In this document: in pieces, positions 16,291 through 25,070 of the stretch | Numbering within the stretch: the first letter of the stretch is position 1 | How the letters are laid out: the number at the start of each line of letters is the position of its first letter | Origin: an uncultured Lentisphaerota bacterium | Lineage (GTDB): Bacteria > Verrucomicrobiota > Kiritimatiellia > CAIQIC01 | Direction: 5' to 3' | NCBI GenBank assembly: GCA_903896925.1 | Contig: CAITZM010000044.1 | Coordinates: 1 to 33,761, forward strand | DNA length: 33,761 nt | Notes under the pieces: generated by a model | The model's database searches: none | Seen by the model: only the letters and a program-made list of their open reading frames with translations | Told to the model about the DNA's origin: nothing | Position numbers and translations under genes: made by a program

Positions 16291-17535
16291 TCATTGCTTC
16301 CAGAGTTGGTCCAAGGACACAGCCAGACAGTGCGGAACCGCCGCCGGTAGCGTTCCGACACCGGCGTAGAACAGCACGCCACCCCGAAAATCCTTGCCGC
16401 ACTGCTCGGCGAGCCGGCGCAGCCCCAGTCCATCGGAGGGCGCAACGGTACTCGCCGCCTTGATCTCGACGCCCCATGTCTCCCGCCCGCGTGTGATGAT
16501 CAGATCCACCTCCACCTGATCCTTGTCGCGATAGTGCCAAAAGCGAAGGTCGGGATCTGTCCAGCCGGCCTGTGCGATGAGTTGTTGAATGACGAAGGAT
16601 TCCAGCAGATGCCCGAAACGCTCGCGATGCTCCACCCAGTCGGAGTTGCCCAGACCGGCCAAGGTGGCGGCCAGGCCGCTGTCCAGCACATGCATCTTCG
16701 GTGCCTTGACGAGGCGGCGGGCCTCGTTACGATGCCAAGCCGGAAGGCGTCTGACCAGAAACAGCAGTTCCAGTGCGACAAGGTGGTTCTCCACCGTCTC
16801 GTGCCGCATACCCAGATGTTTGCTCAAACTGCTGATGTTAAGCAAGGAGGCGTTTTGCATGGCGAGCACTTCCAGCAGCCGCCGCAACTGATCCAGATCG
16901 CGCAACTTGGCCACATCAGCGACATCCCGCTGGATCAGCGCATCCAGATAACCGCGATGCCACTGCCGCAGTCGCGCCGCGCTGCGGCTGCGAATGACTT
17001 CGGGATAACCGCCACGCACGACGCGCCTGACCAGATCCAGCGGGTCTACGGGTGCCGGGCTGGCTTGCAACTTCAGCCCGCCTTCCAGCAGCAACCGCAG
17101 AAACCTTCCCGGCTTTTGCTCAATCTCCGCCTCTGTCAGCGGATGCAACCGTACGATTTCCATCCGGCCCGCCAGTGATTCGCTTACTTGTGGCAGCAAC
17201 AACAAATTGGCCGAACCTGTGAGCAGGAAGCGCCCAGGCCGGCGGTCACGATCTACGGACAACTTGATCGCGGGCAGCAAGGGCGGCACACGCTGAATTT
17301 CGTCCAGCGTCACGCGCTCCGGCAGCGACGCTATAAACCCCAGCGGATCCATCACGGCCGTTTGGAGCAAGGCAGGGTCATCGAACGTGAAATAGGCGCG
17401 TTTGGGGTCGAACTGTCGTGCCAGCGTGGACTTGCCGCTCTGCCGCGGTCCCAGCAGGCACACCACCGGCGTATCCGCCATCGCCGTGGCGAGCGCGGAC
17501 TGCATGTGGCGGGGTAGCAGTTGGGTGTTGCTCAT
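16291..17535 (-). CDS. AAA_14 / DUF4143 family ATPase
   Basis: A 414-residue single-protein AAA ATPase of the kind often found alone in bacterial genomes. Walker A is GPRQSGKS (residues 29-36), Walker B is VTLDEIQ (75-81) and sensor-like LLTGSANLLLLP follows (105-115). The C-terminal DUF4143 part contains a winged-helix-like segment (LNISSLSKHLGMRHETVENHL) and a PD-(D/E)XK-like nuclease signature, EVDLIITRGRETWGVEIK, with Asp and ExK in the expected spacing. The function is not established for the family; roles in stress or mobile-element biology have been proposed. It is transcribed alone and convergent to the PPTase gene. A strong promoter lies directly upstream, with a very short leader and AGGGTG before the ATG. 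Confidence 0.9.
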   Translation of the reverse strand: MSNTQLLPRHMQSALATAMADTPVVCLLGPRQSGKSTLARQFDPKRAYFTFDDPALLQTAVMDPLGFIASLPERVTLDEIQRVPPLLPAIKLSVDRDRRPGRFLLTGSANLLLLPQVSESLAGRMEIVRLHPLTEAEIEQKPGRFLRLLLEGGLKLQASPAPVDPLDLVRRVVRGGYPEVIRSRSAARLRQWHRGYLDALIQRDVADVAKLRDLDQLRRLLEVLAMQNASLLNISSLSKHLGMRHETVENHLVALELLFLVRRLPAWHRNEARRLVKAPKMHVLDSGLAATLAGLGNSDWVEHRERFGHLLESFVIQQLIAQAGWTDPDLRFWHYRDKDQVEVDLIITRGRETWGVEIKAASTVAPSDGLGLRRLAEQCGKDFRGGVLFYAGVGTLPAAVPHCLAVSLDQLWKQ

Positions 17536-17543
17536 CGCACCCT

Positions 17544-17572
17544 CTTATAGGCGTCCAATCTGCTATTGTCAA
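17544..17572 (-). promoter_or_regulatory. Near-consensus sigma-70 type promoter of the AAA/DUF4143 gene
   Basis: Reading the minus strand, TTGACA (17572-17567) is followed by a 17-base spacer and TATAAG (17549-17544), a perfect -35 and a 5/6 match to the -10. Its position, 9 bases from the ATG at 17535, means the transcript would have an extremely short leader or be leaderless. That makes the distance slightly tight for a -10, and a start site at or near the ATG is expected. The -35 box lies inside the direct repeat described separately, which fits repression. Confidence 0.55.
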
Positions 17573-17591
17573 TCCGTCCAATATGCTATTG
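17553..17591. repeat. Direct repeat with palindromic core over the promoter (candidate operator)
   Basis: GTCCAATCTGCTATTG (17553-17568) and GTCCAATATGCTATTG (17576-17591) differ at one base and start 23 bases apart, about two helical turns. The second contains the perfect palindrome CAATA-TGC-TATTG; the first keeps CAAT...ATTG. A shorter match (GTCCAATTG) is at 17622-17630. The first copy overlaps the -35 box of the ATPase promoter. The layout is that of a repressor operator. Confidence 0.5.
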
Positions 17592-17786
17592 GAGAAGCGT
17601 CTGATTGTCTATTTCGACTGCGTCCAATTGCATGGTAGCCGCTGCTCATGGCTCCCGCGCAACGTGGCTTCCGCGACGCTGGCTGGCTCCTCCTGCTGGG
17701 GCCCGGTCCGGTTCAGGCAGGCCCTCCGCAGGTCTCTCACGACGGCTGTTGCACGTGAAGGACGCCACGCGGTGTCGCCGCCGGCA

Positions 17787-20700
17787 TCATTCCAGCCGCA
17801 CGCGGTAGAACCATGACCCTTGGCCCATCACGTTGGTGTCCGTTTCCGAGTTGACGGGCGGCGTGGCGGGGATGTGGAGCTTGATGGTGGCGTCGAAGCC
17901 CATGACCAGGTTGGTGGCGCGTTCCAAGGTGTAGAATTTTCCGGCCACGCTCTGCCACTGCACCACAAACCCCACGTGCGGGTCGGGACTGGGATTAGCC
18001 AGCGACGCCGGCAACAGGCGCAGCCCGGACGACGAATCCGTGGGATTGGTCCCGGCCAGGAACTCCTGTTGATTGGTCAAGCCGTCGCCATCGGGGTCAG
18101 CCGTGGCGCAAGAGAGGTCGTTGGTGTTGGCGCCATCCCCGCCGAAAAACTGTTTCCGCCAGGTGTCGGGGATGCCATCGCCAACGCTGTCGATCTTGCT
18201 GAAGTACGCCGTGTAGGTGCTGTTGGTGGACGGCACGGTGATGGTCCATGGATTGTTCGTCGCGCCGCCCGTCCAGCCCGTGAAAAAACAATTGCTGGCA
18301 GCCGTCGCAGTCAGTATGGCATTGCTCCCGACCGCATAGACACCCCCGCCCGTCACGCTGCCGCCGTTGGTCGGAGAGGACAGGACCGTCACCGTGCTCA
18401 GAGGGGTGTACTGCAACTGCAAACTGTTGCCGGTTTGCGCCACCGACCACTGGCCATTGCTCCAGCCGGCCAGCCCCGTGGTGGTGAAGGCAAAACCGTC
18501 GGGGTCGTACCCGCTGATGCCGCCGGCGGCGGTGAGGAACGTCCAGCCCAGCGCGGCCGGCGGCCTGGTGCTCGCGTTCAACCCCCCGCGATTGATCACG
18601 TCCAGCGTCAACGGCGTGTTGCTGGAGAGGCCGCTCAGGGTGACCGCCCCGCTCACACTGATGAGATCCCACTGCACACCCGCCACGCCGTTCGTGGCGT
18701 TGAGCCCCTCCTGGATATGCGCCCCGCCGTTGAGCGTCAGATTCGTGGCGGAAAAGGTGCCCAGCGTGCTGACCGTCGTCAGGGTGGCATTCGACAGGAT
18801 TTGCACGCTGCCCGCGACACCCAGGCCGCCCAGCGTGGCGCCGCTGCCCACGGTGATCAGACCACCGGGGAAAGTCCTGTCGAGGCGCAGCGTGCCCGTA
18901 CCGATGATGAGCAGCTGCCCGCTGCCGGATAACGCGCCAGACAGGTTCACGCTACGCGGCTGGCCATTTGCATCCAGGGTGTTGATCGTCACCGTATTGT
19001 TGAGCAGCATGGCCGCCGACCAGTTGGCATTGGAGCTCAGCGGTCCCAGCGTGCCGCCGGAAAGCGTCACGTTGACGCCCCCCCGGTTGGTGATCGTATT
19101 GGCCTGGAGCGTGCCCCCGGTCATGCTCAAGGTGCCGGCCAGACCATTGGTCAGCATCACCGTTTGGGCCTGGATGACGCCGCTGTCCATCGTCACCGCC
19201 CCCCGCCGTATGTCGAGCACGCCGGAGGCCGCATTGGTGGCGAGCAGACTGCCGCCGTGCAGGGCCAGCGTATTGGTGCTGCTGGAGACGCCGCCACCCA
19301 CGTTGACCACGGGGGCCAGCACCGCACCTCCCGTGGTGATGGTCAGCTGGTTGCCCGCGCCATTGCTCCCCACGAAAAGCCCAGCACTGTTATTCCAGAC
19401 GCTACCCGTGTCCGCGACCAGCACCGCGTTGTTGCTGGCGCTGGAACCGGCACCGATATAACCATAGGTGTCAGACACCTTGCCGCTGTTGGTGATGGTC
19501 AGTTGATTGCCCATACCGGAACTGCCCACAGTGAGGGACGCTCTGTTGGTCCAGATGCTGCCCGCGCCTGCGACCAGCACCGCATTGTTGCTGGAACTGG
19601 CAGAGGAGCCGATCGTGCCGGTGGTGTTATACACAGCTCCACTGTTGGCGATCGTCAGTTGATTGCCCGCGCCGGAGTTGCCCACGTAAAGCGCCGAGCT
19701 GTTGGACCAGACGCTGCCCGCGCCGCTGACCACCACCGCATTGTTGCTGGCGCCGGTAACATTGCCGATGTAGCCGGTGGTGTTATGCAGCCGGCCGCCG
19801 TTGGTGATCACCGCCCGATTCCAAGCGCCCGTGTAGCCCATATAGAACGAAGAGCTGTTGCGCCAGATACTCCCCGCACCCGTGACCGTCGCCAGATTAT
19901 TATTGTTCGTATAGCCCACGTACCCCGTGGTGTCGTACACCGAGCCGCCGTTGGTGACCGTCAGTTGGTTGCCCACGCCGTAGTAGCCGATATAAAGGGT
20001 CGAGCTGTTGGTCCAGGCGCTGCCCGTGCCGCTGACGGACACCTCATTACTGCTGGCGTTGGCATAATATCCAACATAGCCGCTGGTGTTATACAGTCGG
20101 CCGCCGTTGGTGAGCGCCACCCGGTTCCAGGCTCCGGTGTAGCCCACATAGAGGGAGGAGCTATTGGTCCAGATACTGCCCGCGCCTGTGACCGTCACCA
20201 GGTTATTCTTGTTCGTGTAGCCGACGTAGCCGGTGCTGTCATACACCGTGCCGCTGTTGGAGACGATCAGTTGGTTGCCCGCGCCGTAGTAGCCCACGTA
20301 AAGGACGGAGCTGTTGGTCCAACCGCTGCCCGCGCCCGTGACCAGCGCCGTATTGTTGCTGGCGGTGGACGCATTCCCGACGTAGCCGGTGGGGTTGAAC
20401 ACGGTGCCGCCGTTGGCGACCGTCAGCCGGTTGCCCGCGCCGCTGCTGCCCACGTAGAGGTAATTGCTGTTGACCCAGGCGCTGCCCGCGCCCGTGAGCA
20501 GCGCCGCGTTGTTGCTGGAACTTAACCCGATATAACCGGAAACGTCATACACCGTGCCGCCGTTGGTGACCGTCAGTTGATTGCCCGCGCCGGAGCTGCC
20601 CACAAAGAGGGAGGAGCTGTTGCGCCAGACGCTGCCCGCGTCGGTGACCAGCACCGCATTGTTGCTGGCGCTGGAGATGGAACCGATATAACCAAGGTTG

Positions 20701-23700
20701 TTGTTGACCGCGCCACCGTTGGTGATGGTCAGTTGATTGCCCGCGCCGGAGTTGCCCACATAGAGGGAGAAGCTATTGCTCCAGACGCTGCCCGTGTCGC
20801 TGACCACCACCGTGTTGTTGCTGGCGCCGGAAAAATAGCCAACATAACCATAGGTGTCATACACTTTGCCGCTGTTGGCGACCAGCAGTTGGCTGCCCGC
20901 GCCGTAATAGCCCAGATACAAATTCCCCAAGGCACTCAAATTTGTGCCGCCCGCAGTCAGGGTGCTGCCGTTCACCACCACGGTTTCCCTGCTGCTGGCT
21001 TGATAGCCGAGATAAGGGGCCCGCACCCACGCCGTGCTGTTGGACAGGAGCAGTTGGCCTTTGGAAAGTTGGCCGAGATACGTTTGCGTATTGGTCAGCA
21101 ACAGCGTGCTGCCCTGCAGCGTCAGGCTGCCATCGAGCCGGTTGGTGCCTCCGGCGAAACCACCGGACTGCAAGGCGGAGTTGTTCAGCACCACCGCCAC
21201 GTTGCCGGTCAGCGTCATCCCGTTGAGCACCTGCAAAGGCGTGCCCAGCCCCAGGTTGTCCAGAAAGAGCGTGTTCGTCGTCCCCGTCGGCGCGCTCAGG
21301 AGCAGATTGTTGACCGTCAAGACGGTGGGGGTGTTCGTGACGCTCGCATCGAGCGTGATGGTTTTGCTGGTGGCATTGGTGATCTGGACCAGCCATTGAT
21401 CCTGGGCGGGCGGAACAGCCAAAGACCAGGGGCCGGCGTCCTGCCAGGCGCCATCCATAGCCGTCAACCAGCTGTTCGTGGTGGCCATGACAGTGGTGAT
21501 GACACTGGCCCTGTCATTGGCGCTGTTAGGGTCAAAGCTGAACGCCGACACGGTGGCGGTGTTGGTGAGCGTGCCGGCGAACGTGGGTGTCATGGTGAGC
21601 GTGAGGCTGGCGCTGGCGTCGGGTTGGATGTCGCCAAAGGAGCAGGTGACGACGCCGGTGCTGAGGGTCCAACTACCTTGGGAGGCGCTGCCCGATACGA
21701 ACACGGCGTTGGCCAGAGGCACGCTCAACACCACGCCCAGGGCGGCTTGCGGGCCATAGTTGGTCACGACATACAGAGCGCTGAGGCTGGCGCCGGCGAT
21801 CCCGGGGGTAGGTGTCACGGCGATACTCACGCCGAGGTCGGAGAGCGAACGCACGGCAAACGGGTTGCTGGCGCCGCCCTGGCCGGTGTCGTTGGTGGCG
21901 CACAACACCATGTTGGAGGACGCTTGCAGGATGGTGACGGTGCCCGTCCATACTCCGTCCACGAAACTGCCGCTCACGGTGGGTGTGATCGGTAGGGCCG
22001 CGAGCGCATAGGTGTCCCAGCCGCTCAACTGGACGGTGCTGTTAAAGTTGCTGACGATGGCGCCGTAGTAATCCACCGCGGTCACCGTGACGGCGAGGGG
22101 CACGCCTTGGGTTTGCACGGGGGAAATTGTGCTCCAGGCGAATTGGTACACGGGCAGCTCGTTGTCGAGAATGACCATGGTGGCTTGGGCGGTGGGGTAG
22201 TCACTGGCGCTGGCGGTGATCGTGACGAGTTGCGAGCCGTCCGGCAAAGCGTTGTCCAGCACGGTGAGGTCAAAGGTGGCGTTGGTCTGGCCGGCCGGGA
22301 TCACGACGCTGGCCGGCACGGTCAGCCTGCCGGTGTGGCTGGAGCTGAGCGCAATCACAAGATCCGTGGAGGGCGCCGGCCACGCGCTGATCTGGGTGGT
22401 GATGGGCGGGTCGCCCTCGGTGGCCGTGGCCGGCAGGTTCAGCGTCAGCTTGATGGACGCCAACGCCTGGAACGCCATCACGATGCCGGGGCCGGCATCG
22501 CGATCCCAGCCGGCGCTCATGATGTCCAGGGCGGTGTCGGAGAGCGCGGCGCGCATTTGCGCGGGCGTGAGCCAGGGCTTGTAGCTTTTGAGCAGGGCGG
22601 CCACGGCGGCGGCATGCGGGGCCGCGGCGGAGGTGCCGTAAAACGGACTGAAGCCGGGGACCGCCGCGGAGCCGCTCGCGCCATCTGCGGCGCTGAGGTC
22701 CGGTTTCTGGATCACCACTCCGCCCGTCGACGAGAAGTTGCCGGGGGTAAGCGCCGTGCCGTCCGGATAGAAAAAGAGCCGGCGCGGCCCGTCGGAGCTG
22801 AACGTTTCCACCGGGTTGGCCGCCCCGCCGCTGAACGGGCTGGGGAAGGGCGAGGTGGTGTATACGCTCACGGCGGCCACGCTGAAGGCATTGCTGGCGC
22901 TCGCCGCGTTGTGGCCACGGACGTTGCCGGCGGTGCTGATGGCGATCCGGCTGCGCCCGGTGTCCAGATGCAGAAAGCGGCCGGCGGCGCCGGTCTTCTG
23001 CAGGATCACGATGCGTTCGCCCACGTTGAGCGTGCTGACCGCTTCGTAAGGGTCCTGGGCCCCGGACTGCGTCGTCGTGCTCGAACGCAGGACGGTCGTG
23101 CCGGTGGAGTCCAACACATAGAGGTCGTAGTCGTTGGTCGAGGCGCCCAAGGGATCGGCCCAGAACAGGTCGGCGCGCGCCGAGTTCACGGCGGTCACCG
23201 TGTTGTAATTGAGGCCGCCAAAGTTGTGGATCCGTCCCGCCGGCAAGGGCGCGCCGGCCGCGCCGCCGTCCGCAAAGTCGCCTTCCCAGGTGCCCGATGT
23301 GCCGTCGTCCTTGTTGCCGGAATTGCGCGCCGAGGAAAAATACAGCACGCCGGCGTCGGAGGCGCGCTTCACCGCCTGGGCGATGGGCTGGCCGTCCTGG
23401 AAGGGGGACTCATTTAAATAGGTGATGTCGTCTACAATGATATTGCAGTTGCTCGCGACGAGCGCATCGATGTTGGCGGCAAATTGCGCCGGACCGCTGA
23501 AGCCGCTGGCGAAATAGAGCGTCGCGCCGGGCGCCAGGTCGTGGATGATCTCCAGCATCGCCGTGCCTTCGCCCGCACCCGAGCCGCTCTGGCCGGGGAT
23601 GACCGTCACCGGGCCGAGGTCCCCGAGCGCCTGGGCGTTGCTCAGGTACGTCACGCTGTCGGACATGGCGCCGACCCTTACGCCGGTGCCGTCGACGCCG

Positions 23701-24311
23701 AACGTCGCGCGGGCTTGAATGGCCCGGTGGCAGGTGTCGCCTTGGCCATCCACGCTGCCGGCATTGGTGGTCGCCTCATGGGCGCGCTCGACGAACCGCA
23801 CATCCTTGCGGCCCGCCAGGGCCTCGGCCTGCGCCAGCGGCAACAGCGCCCGCACCGCCGCGTAGCGCGGGACGCTGCTGATGACCTGGCCGCCCAGCTG
23901 GCCGATGAAACCCAGCAGGTCATCCGTCACCGGCGCCGTGATATCCACCAACACCCGGCCATCGGGATGGAATTTAACGTCCGCTTCCATCTTGGGCGCC
24001 CCCGCCGAGGCCCGGCCGGTTTTTTGCTTGTGGTGCGCATAGATCAACTGCGAATCCATTTTCCGCTGGGCGGGAGTCCGGGCCGCTTTCTCCTGCTGGA
24101 GCGCGAGGATTTGCTGGAAGGCGCTGTCGGCGATCTTCCCGCCCTCCGCCGCCGTCACCCGGGTGGGTGCGGACAACGTCAGGAGGAGAGCGATCCCGGC
24201 CGTGAAAAAGCAGCGCGATCCGCGTGAACACCTTCCGCTGCGGCCCGCGTGCTGCGCGACAGCCTCCGTCCGGTGTAACCGCGCCTTGGTGGCCTTGCAC
24301 AACACCATCAT
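17787..24311 (-). CDS. Giant secreted subtilase with T5SS/PEP-CTERM-associated repeat array
   Basis: A ~2174-residue surface or secreted protein. A signal peptide (RCFFTAGIALLLTLSAP...AAEG) is followed by an S8-like peptidase: Asp motif VRVGAMSDSV (codon 23658-23660), GEGTAMLEIIHDLAPGA where Glu (23568-23570) stands at the subtilisin His position, an SSARNSGN oxyanion-type segment and the Ser motif FYGTSAAAPHAAAVAALL (Ser codon 22629-22631). Then come a Calx-beta-like domain, a DUF11-like domain, 11 repeats of about 50 residues of the T5SS/PEP-CTERM type, autotransporter-strand-like sequence, an InlB-B-like GGSVTGGG...FFTGWTGG domain and a DGDGLTNQQEFLAGTNP segment. No PEP-CTERM anchor is visible at the end. 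ATG 24311 is preferred; TTG 24371 extends the frame, and neither has a strong ribosome site. Confidence 0.85.
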   Translation of the reverse strand: MMVLCKATKARLHRTEAVAQHAGRSGRCSRGSRCFFTAGIALLLTLSAPTRVTAAEGGKIADSAFQQILALQQEKAARTPAQRKMDSQLIYAHHKQKTGRASAGAPKMEADVKFHPDGRVLVDITAPVTDDLLGFIGQLGGQVISSVPRYAAVRALLPLAQAEALAGRKDVRFVERAHEATTNAGSVDGQGDTCHRAIQARATFGVDGTGVRVGAMSDSVTYLSNAQALGDLGPVTVIPGQSGSGAGEGTAMLEIIHDLAPGATLYFASGFSGPAQFAANIDALVASNCNIIVDDITYLNESPFQDGQPIAQAVKRASDAGVLYFSSARNSGNKDDGTSGTWEGDFADGGAAGAPLPAGRIHNFGGLNYNTVTAVNSARADLFWADPLGASTNDYDLYVLDSTGTTVLRSSTTTQSGAQDPYEAVSTLNVGERIVILQKTGAAGRFLHLDTGRSRIAISTAGNVRGHNAASASNAFSVAAVSVYTTSPFPSPFSGGAANPVETFSSDGPRRLFFYPDGTALTPGNFSSTGGVVIQKPDLSAADGASGSAAVPGFSPFYGTSAAAPHAAAVAALLKSYKPWLTPAQMRAALSDTALDIMSAGWDRDAGPGIVMAFQALASIKLTLNLPATATEGDPPITTQISAWPAPSTDLVIALSSSHTGRLTVPASVVIPAGQTNATFDLTVLDNALPDGSQLVTITASASDYPTAQATMVILDNELPVYQFAWSTISPVQTQGVPLAVTVTAVDYYGAIVSNFNSTVQLSGWDTYALAALPITPTVSGSFVDGVWTGTVTILQASSNMVLCATNDTGQGGASNPFAVRSLSDLGVSIAVTPTPGIAGASLSALYVVTNYGPQAALGVVLSVPLANAVFVSGSASQGSWTLSTGVVTCSFGDIQPDASASLTLTMTPTFAGTLTNTATVSAFSFDPNSANDRASVITTVMATTNSWLTAMDGAWQDAGPWSLAVPPAQDQWLVQITNATSKTITLDASVTNTPTVLTVNNLLLSAPTGTTNTLFLDNLGLGTPLQVLNGMTLTGNVAVVLNNSALQSGGFAGGTNRLDGSLTLQGSTLLLTNTQTYLGQLSKGQLLLSNSTAWVRAPYLGYQASSRETVVVNGSTLTAGGTNLSALGNLYLGYYGAGSQLLVANSGKVYDTYGYVGYFSGASNNTVVVSDTGSVWSNSFSLYVGNSGAGNQLTITNGGAVNNNLGYIGSISSASNNAVLVTDAGSVWRNSSSLFVGSSGAGNQLTVTNGGTVYDVSGYIGLSSSNNAALLTGAGSAWVNSNYLYVGSSGAGNRLTVANGGTVFNPTGYVGNASTASNNTALVTGAGSGWTNSSVLYVGYYGAGNQLIVSNSGTVYDSTGYVGYTNKNNLVTVTGAGSIWTNSSSLYVGYTGAWNRVALTNGGRLYNTSGYVGYYANASSNEVSVSGTGSAWTNSSTLYIGYYGVGNQLTVTNGGSVYDTTGYVGYTNNNNLATVTGAGSIWRNSSSFYMGYTGAWNRAVITNGGRLHNTTGYIGNVTGASNNAVVVSGAGSVWSNSSALYVGNSGAGNQLTIANSGAVYNTTGTIGSSASSSNNAVLVAGAGSIWTNRASLTVGSSGMGNQLTITNSGKVSDTYGYIGAGSSASNNAVLVADTGSVWNNSAGLFVGSNGAGNQLTITTGGAVLAPVVNVGGGVSSSTNTLALHGGSLLATNAASGVLDIRRGAVTMDSGVIQAQTVMLTNGLAGTLSMTGGTLQANTITNRGGVNVTLSGGTLGPLSSNANWSAAMLLNNTVTINTLDANGQPRSVNLSGALSGSGQLLIIGTGTLRLDRTFPGGLITVGSGATLGGLGVAGSVQILSNATLTTVSTLGTFSATNLTLNGGAHIQEGLNATNGVAGVQWDLISVSGAVTLSGLSSNTPLTLDVINRGGLNASTRPPAALGWTFLTAAGGISGYDPDGFAFTTTGLAGWSNGQWSVAQTGNSLQLQYTPLSTVTVLSSPTNGGSVTGGGVYAVGSNAILTATAASNCFFTGWTGGATNNPWTITVPSTNSTYTAYFSKIDSVGDGIPDTWRKQFFGGDGANTNDLSCATADPDGDGLTNQQEFLAGTNPTDSSSGLRLLPASLANPSPDPHVGFVVQWQSVAGKFYTLERATNLVMGFDATIKLHIPATPPVNSETDTNVMGQGSWFYRVRLE
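19240..20936 (-). repeat. Array of 11 T5SS/PEP-CTERM-associated repeats (~150-156 bp each)
   Basis: The coding sequence repeats a unit of 50-52 codons: SSxLYVGxxGAGNQLTVTNG then GxVYxTxGYVG, then NNxVxVTGAGSxWTN. I count 11 units, the last diverged. Units 5-6 and 7-8 share an alternating signature (units 5 and 7 have the short GYTNxNNL form, units 6 and 8 have GYTGAWNR), indicating a two-unit duplication. Such repeats are predicted to fold as a beta-helix, which fits an elongated surface stalk. Confidence 0.85.
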
Positions 24312-24687
24312 CCACGCCGACTGCGGATAGAACTTCACAGGTACGTCCGGTCCCTCTGTTCGAGATCTCAAACTGGCCTTCAGCGGCCATGGCGATTTTT
24401 ATCATGGCTGCATATTTTTGTCCATATAGAGCCCGCCACGCGACAGCCCCTGCCGCAGCAACCGCGGCGGCGCGTCCGTGGGCTTGCGCCCGCCCGGCAA
24501 CGGTTTGGCCGGCATCGGTCCATGTCGAGCGCATCGGTGTCGCGATGCTCTGCGCGGCCATGCACATGCCGGCCTGCACCAGCTCGTCGGAATCTTCGGC
24601 GCCGACGGTCTTCACTATCTGCGGCACCACCGCGATCAGCATCGGCTGGATGATGTCCAGCAACAGCTCGCCAGTTCTTGGGCTCAT
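24312..24687 (-). pseudogene. Open frame with strong ribosome site, probably a decayed or truncated gene
   Basis: ATG 24687 is preceded by AGGAGG five bases upstream, one of the best ribosome sites in the window. The first ~50 residues (MSPRTGELLLDIIQPMLIA then VVPQIVKTVGAEDSDELVQA, GMCMAAQSIATPM) look like real helical protein and remind me of the N-terminus of small sigma-factor-like (ECF-like) proteins of PVC bacteria. After that the frame becomes Ala/Arg-rich and runs without a stop into an alternate frame of the subtilase gene (to 23974), which looks like non-coding translation. I therefore read it as a truncated or frameshifted gene just upstream of the subtilase. It could instead be a leader ORF coupled to the subtilase start. 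Confidence 0.35.
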
Positions 24688-25070
24688 TGGCCCTCCTGAA
24701 ATGCAGACGGCCCACGCAGTTGCCAAGGTTGGTTGGTCGGCCGGCGTGGGCGGCAGGCTTGAAGGAGAGCCATCCGCGGGGGTGGCTTTTCTTTTTAGCC
24801 GTTACATCGTGTTGATGGAACCCGGAGGGCCGATATACGATATAGTGTCCGCCAGAGGCTGAAAATGGCTCTCATGCCCCTTGCAAGGCTGCCCGGATTT
24901 CCGTGATGGTGACTCACGAGCTGCCCTGCTCCGGCCTGCAACCTCCTATTTGTCGCTTGTCGAGACGGGTGACCCTGTTGTCTTCGTTCATTCCCGCCTT
25001 GGGCTGGTTTGGTTTTAACGGACATCGTTTCTTTAGGCAGCCCGTTAGCGTAATCGAAGTCAACGGCGAA
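24688..25070. other. Intergenic region with an orphan terminator and one copy of an imperfect repeat
   Basis: No convincing gene in 383 bases. It holds a plus-strand terminator-like hairpin at 24768-24796 (separate entry). It also holds CTGAAAATGGCTCTCA at 24859-24874, which recurs with one base missing at 26639-26653 on the other side of the BNR gene. Base composition falls toward A+T from about 24950, where the lower-G+C segment of the BNR gene begins. Confidence 0.5.
24768..24796 (+). terminator. Rho-independent terminator, plus-strand orientation
   Basis: AGCCATCC (24768-24775), loop GCGG, then GGGTGGCT (24780-24787): an 8-bp stem with one G-T pair, followed directly by TTTTCTTTTT. It is a good intrinsic terminator for plus-strand transcription, but no plus-strand gene ends before it. 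It may protect the minus-strand genes from antisense transcription or be a relic of a lost gene. Confidence 0.55.

Noticed and set aside
19240..20936. A CRISPR-like impression from the regular repeats.
   Set aside because: The unit is about 150 bases, in frame and diverged like a protein repeat; there are no short identical repeats with unique spacers.
17820..24227. Plus-strand frames of 250-470 residues opposite the subtilase (17820-18932, 19164-20525, 20577-21995, 22107-23417).
   Set aside because: Their apparent repeats (AxxxHxxRxxVGPDAAR) are the reverse reading of the T5SS-type repeats and not a separate protein.
23974..24311. Continuation of the 24687 frame into the subtilase gene.
   Set aside because: From here the translation is the Gly/Arg/Pro-rich alternate frame of the subtilase signal peptide and propeptide region.
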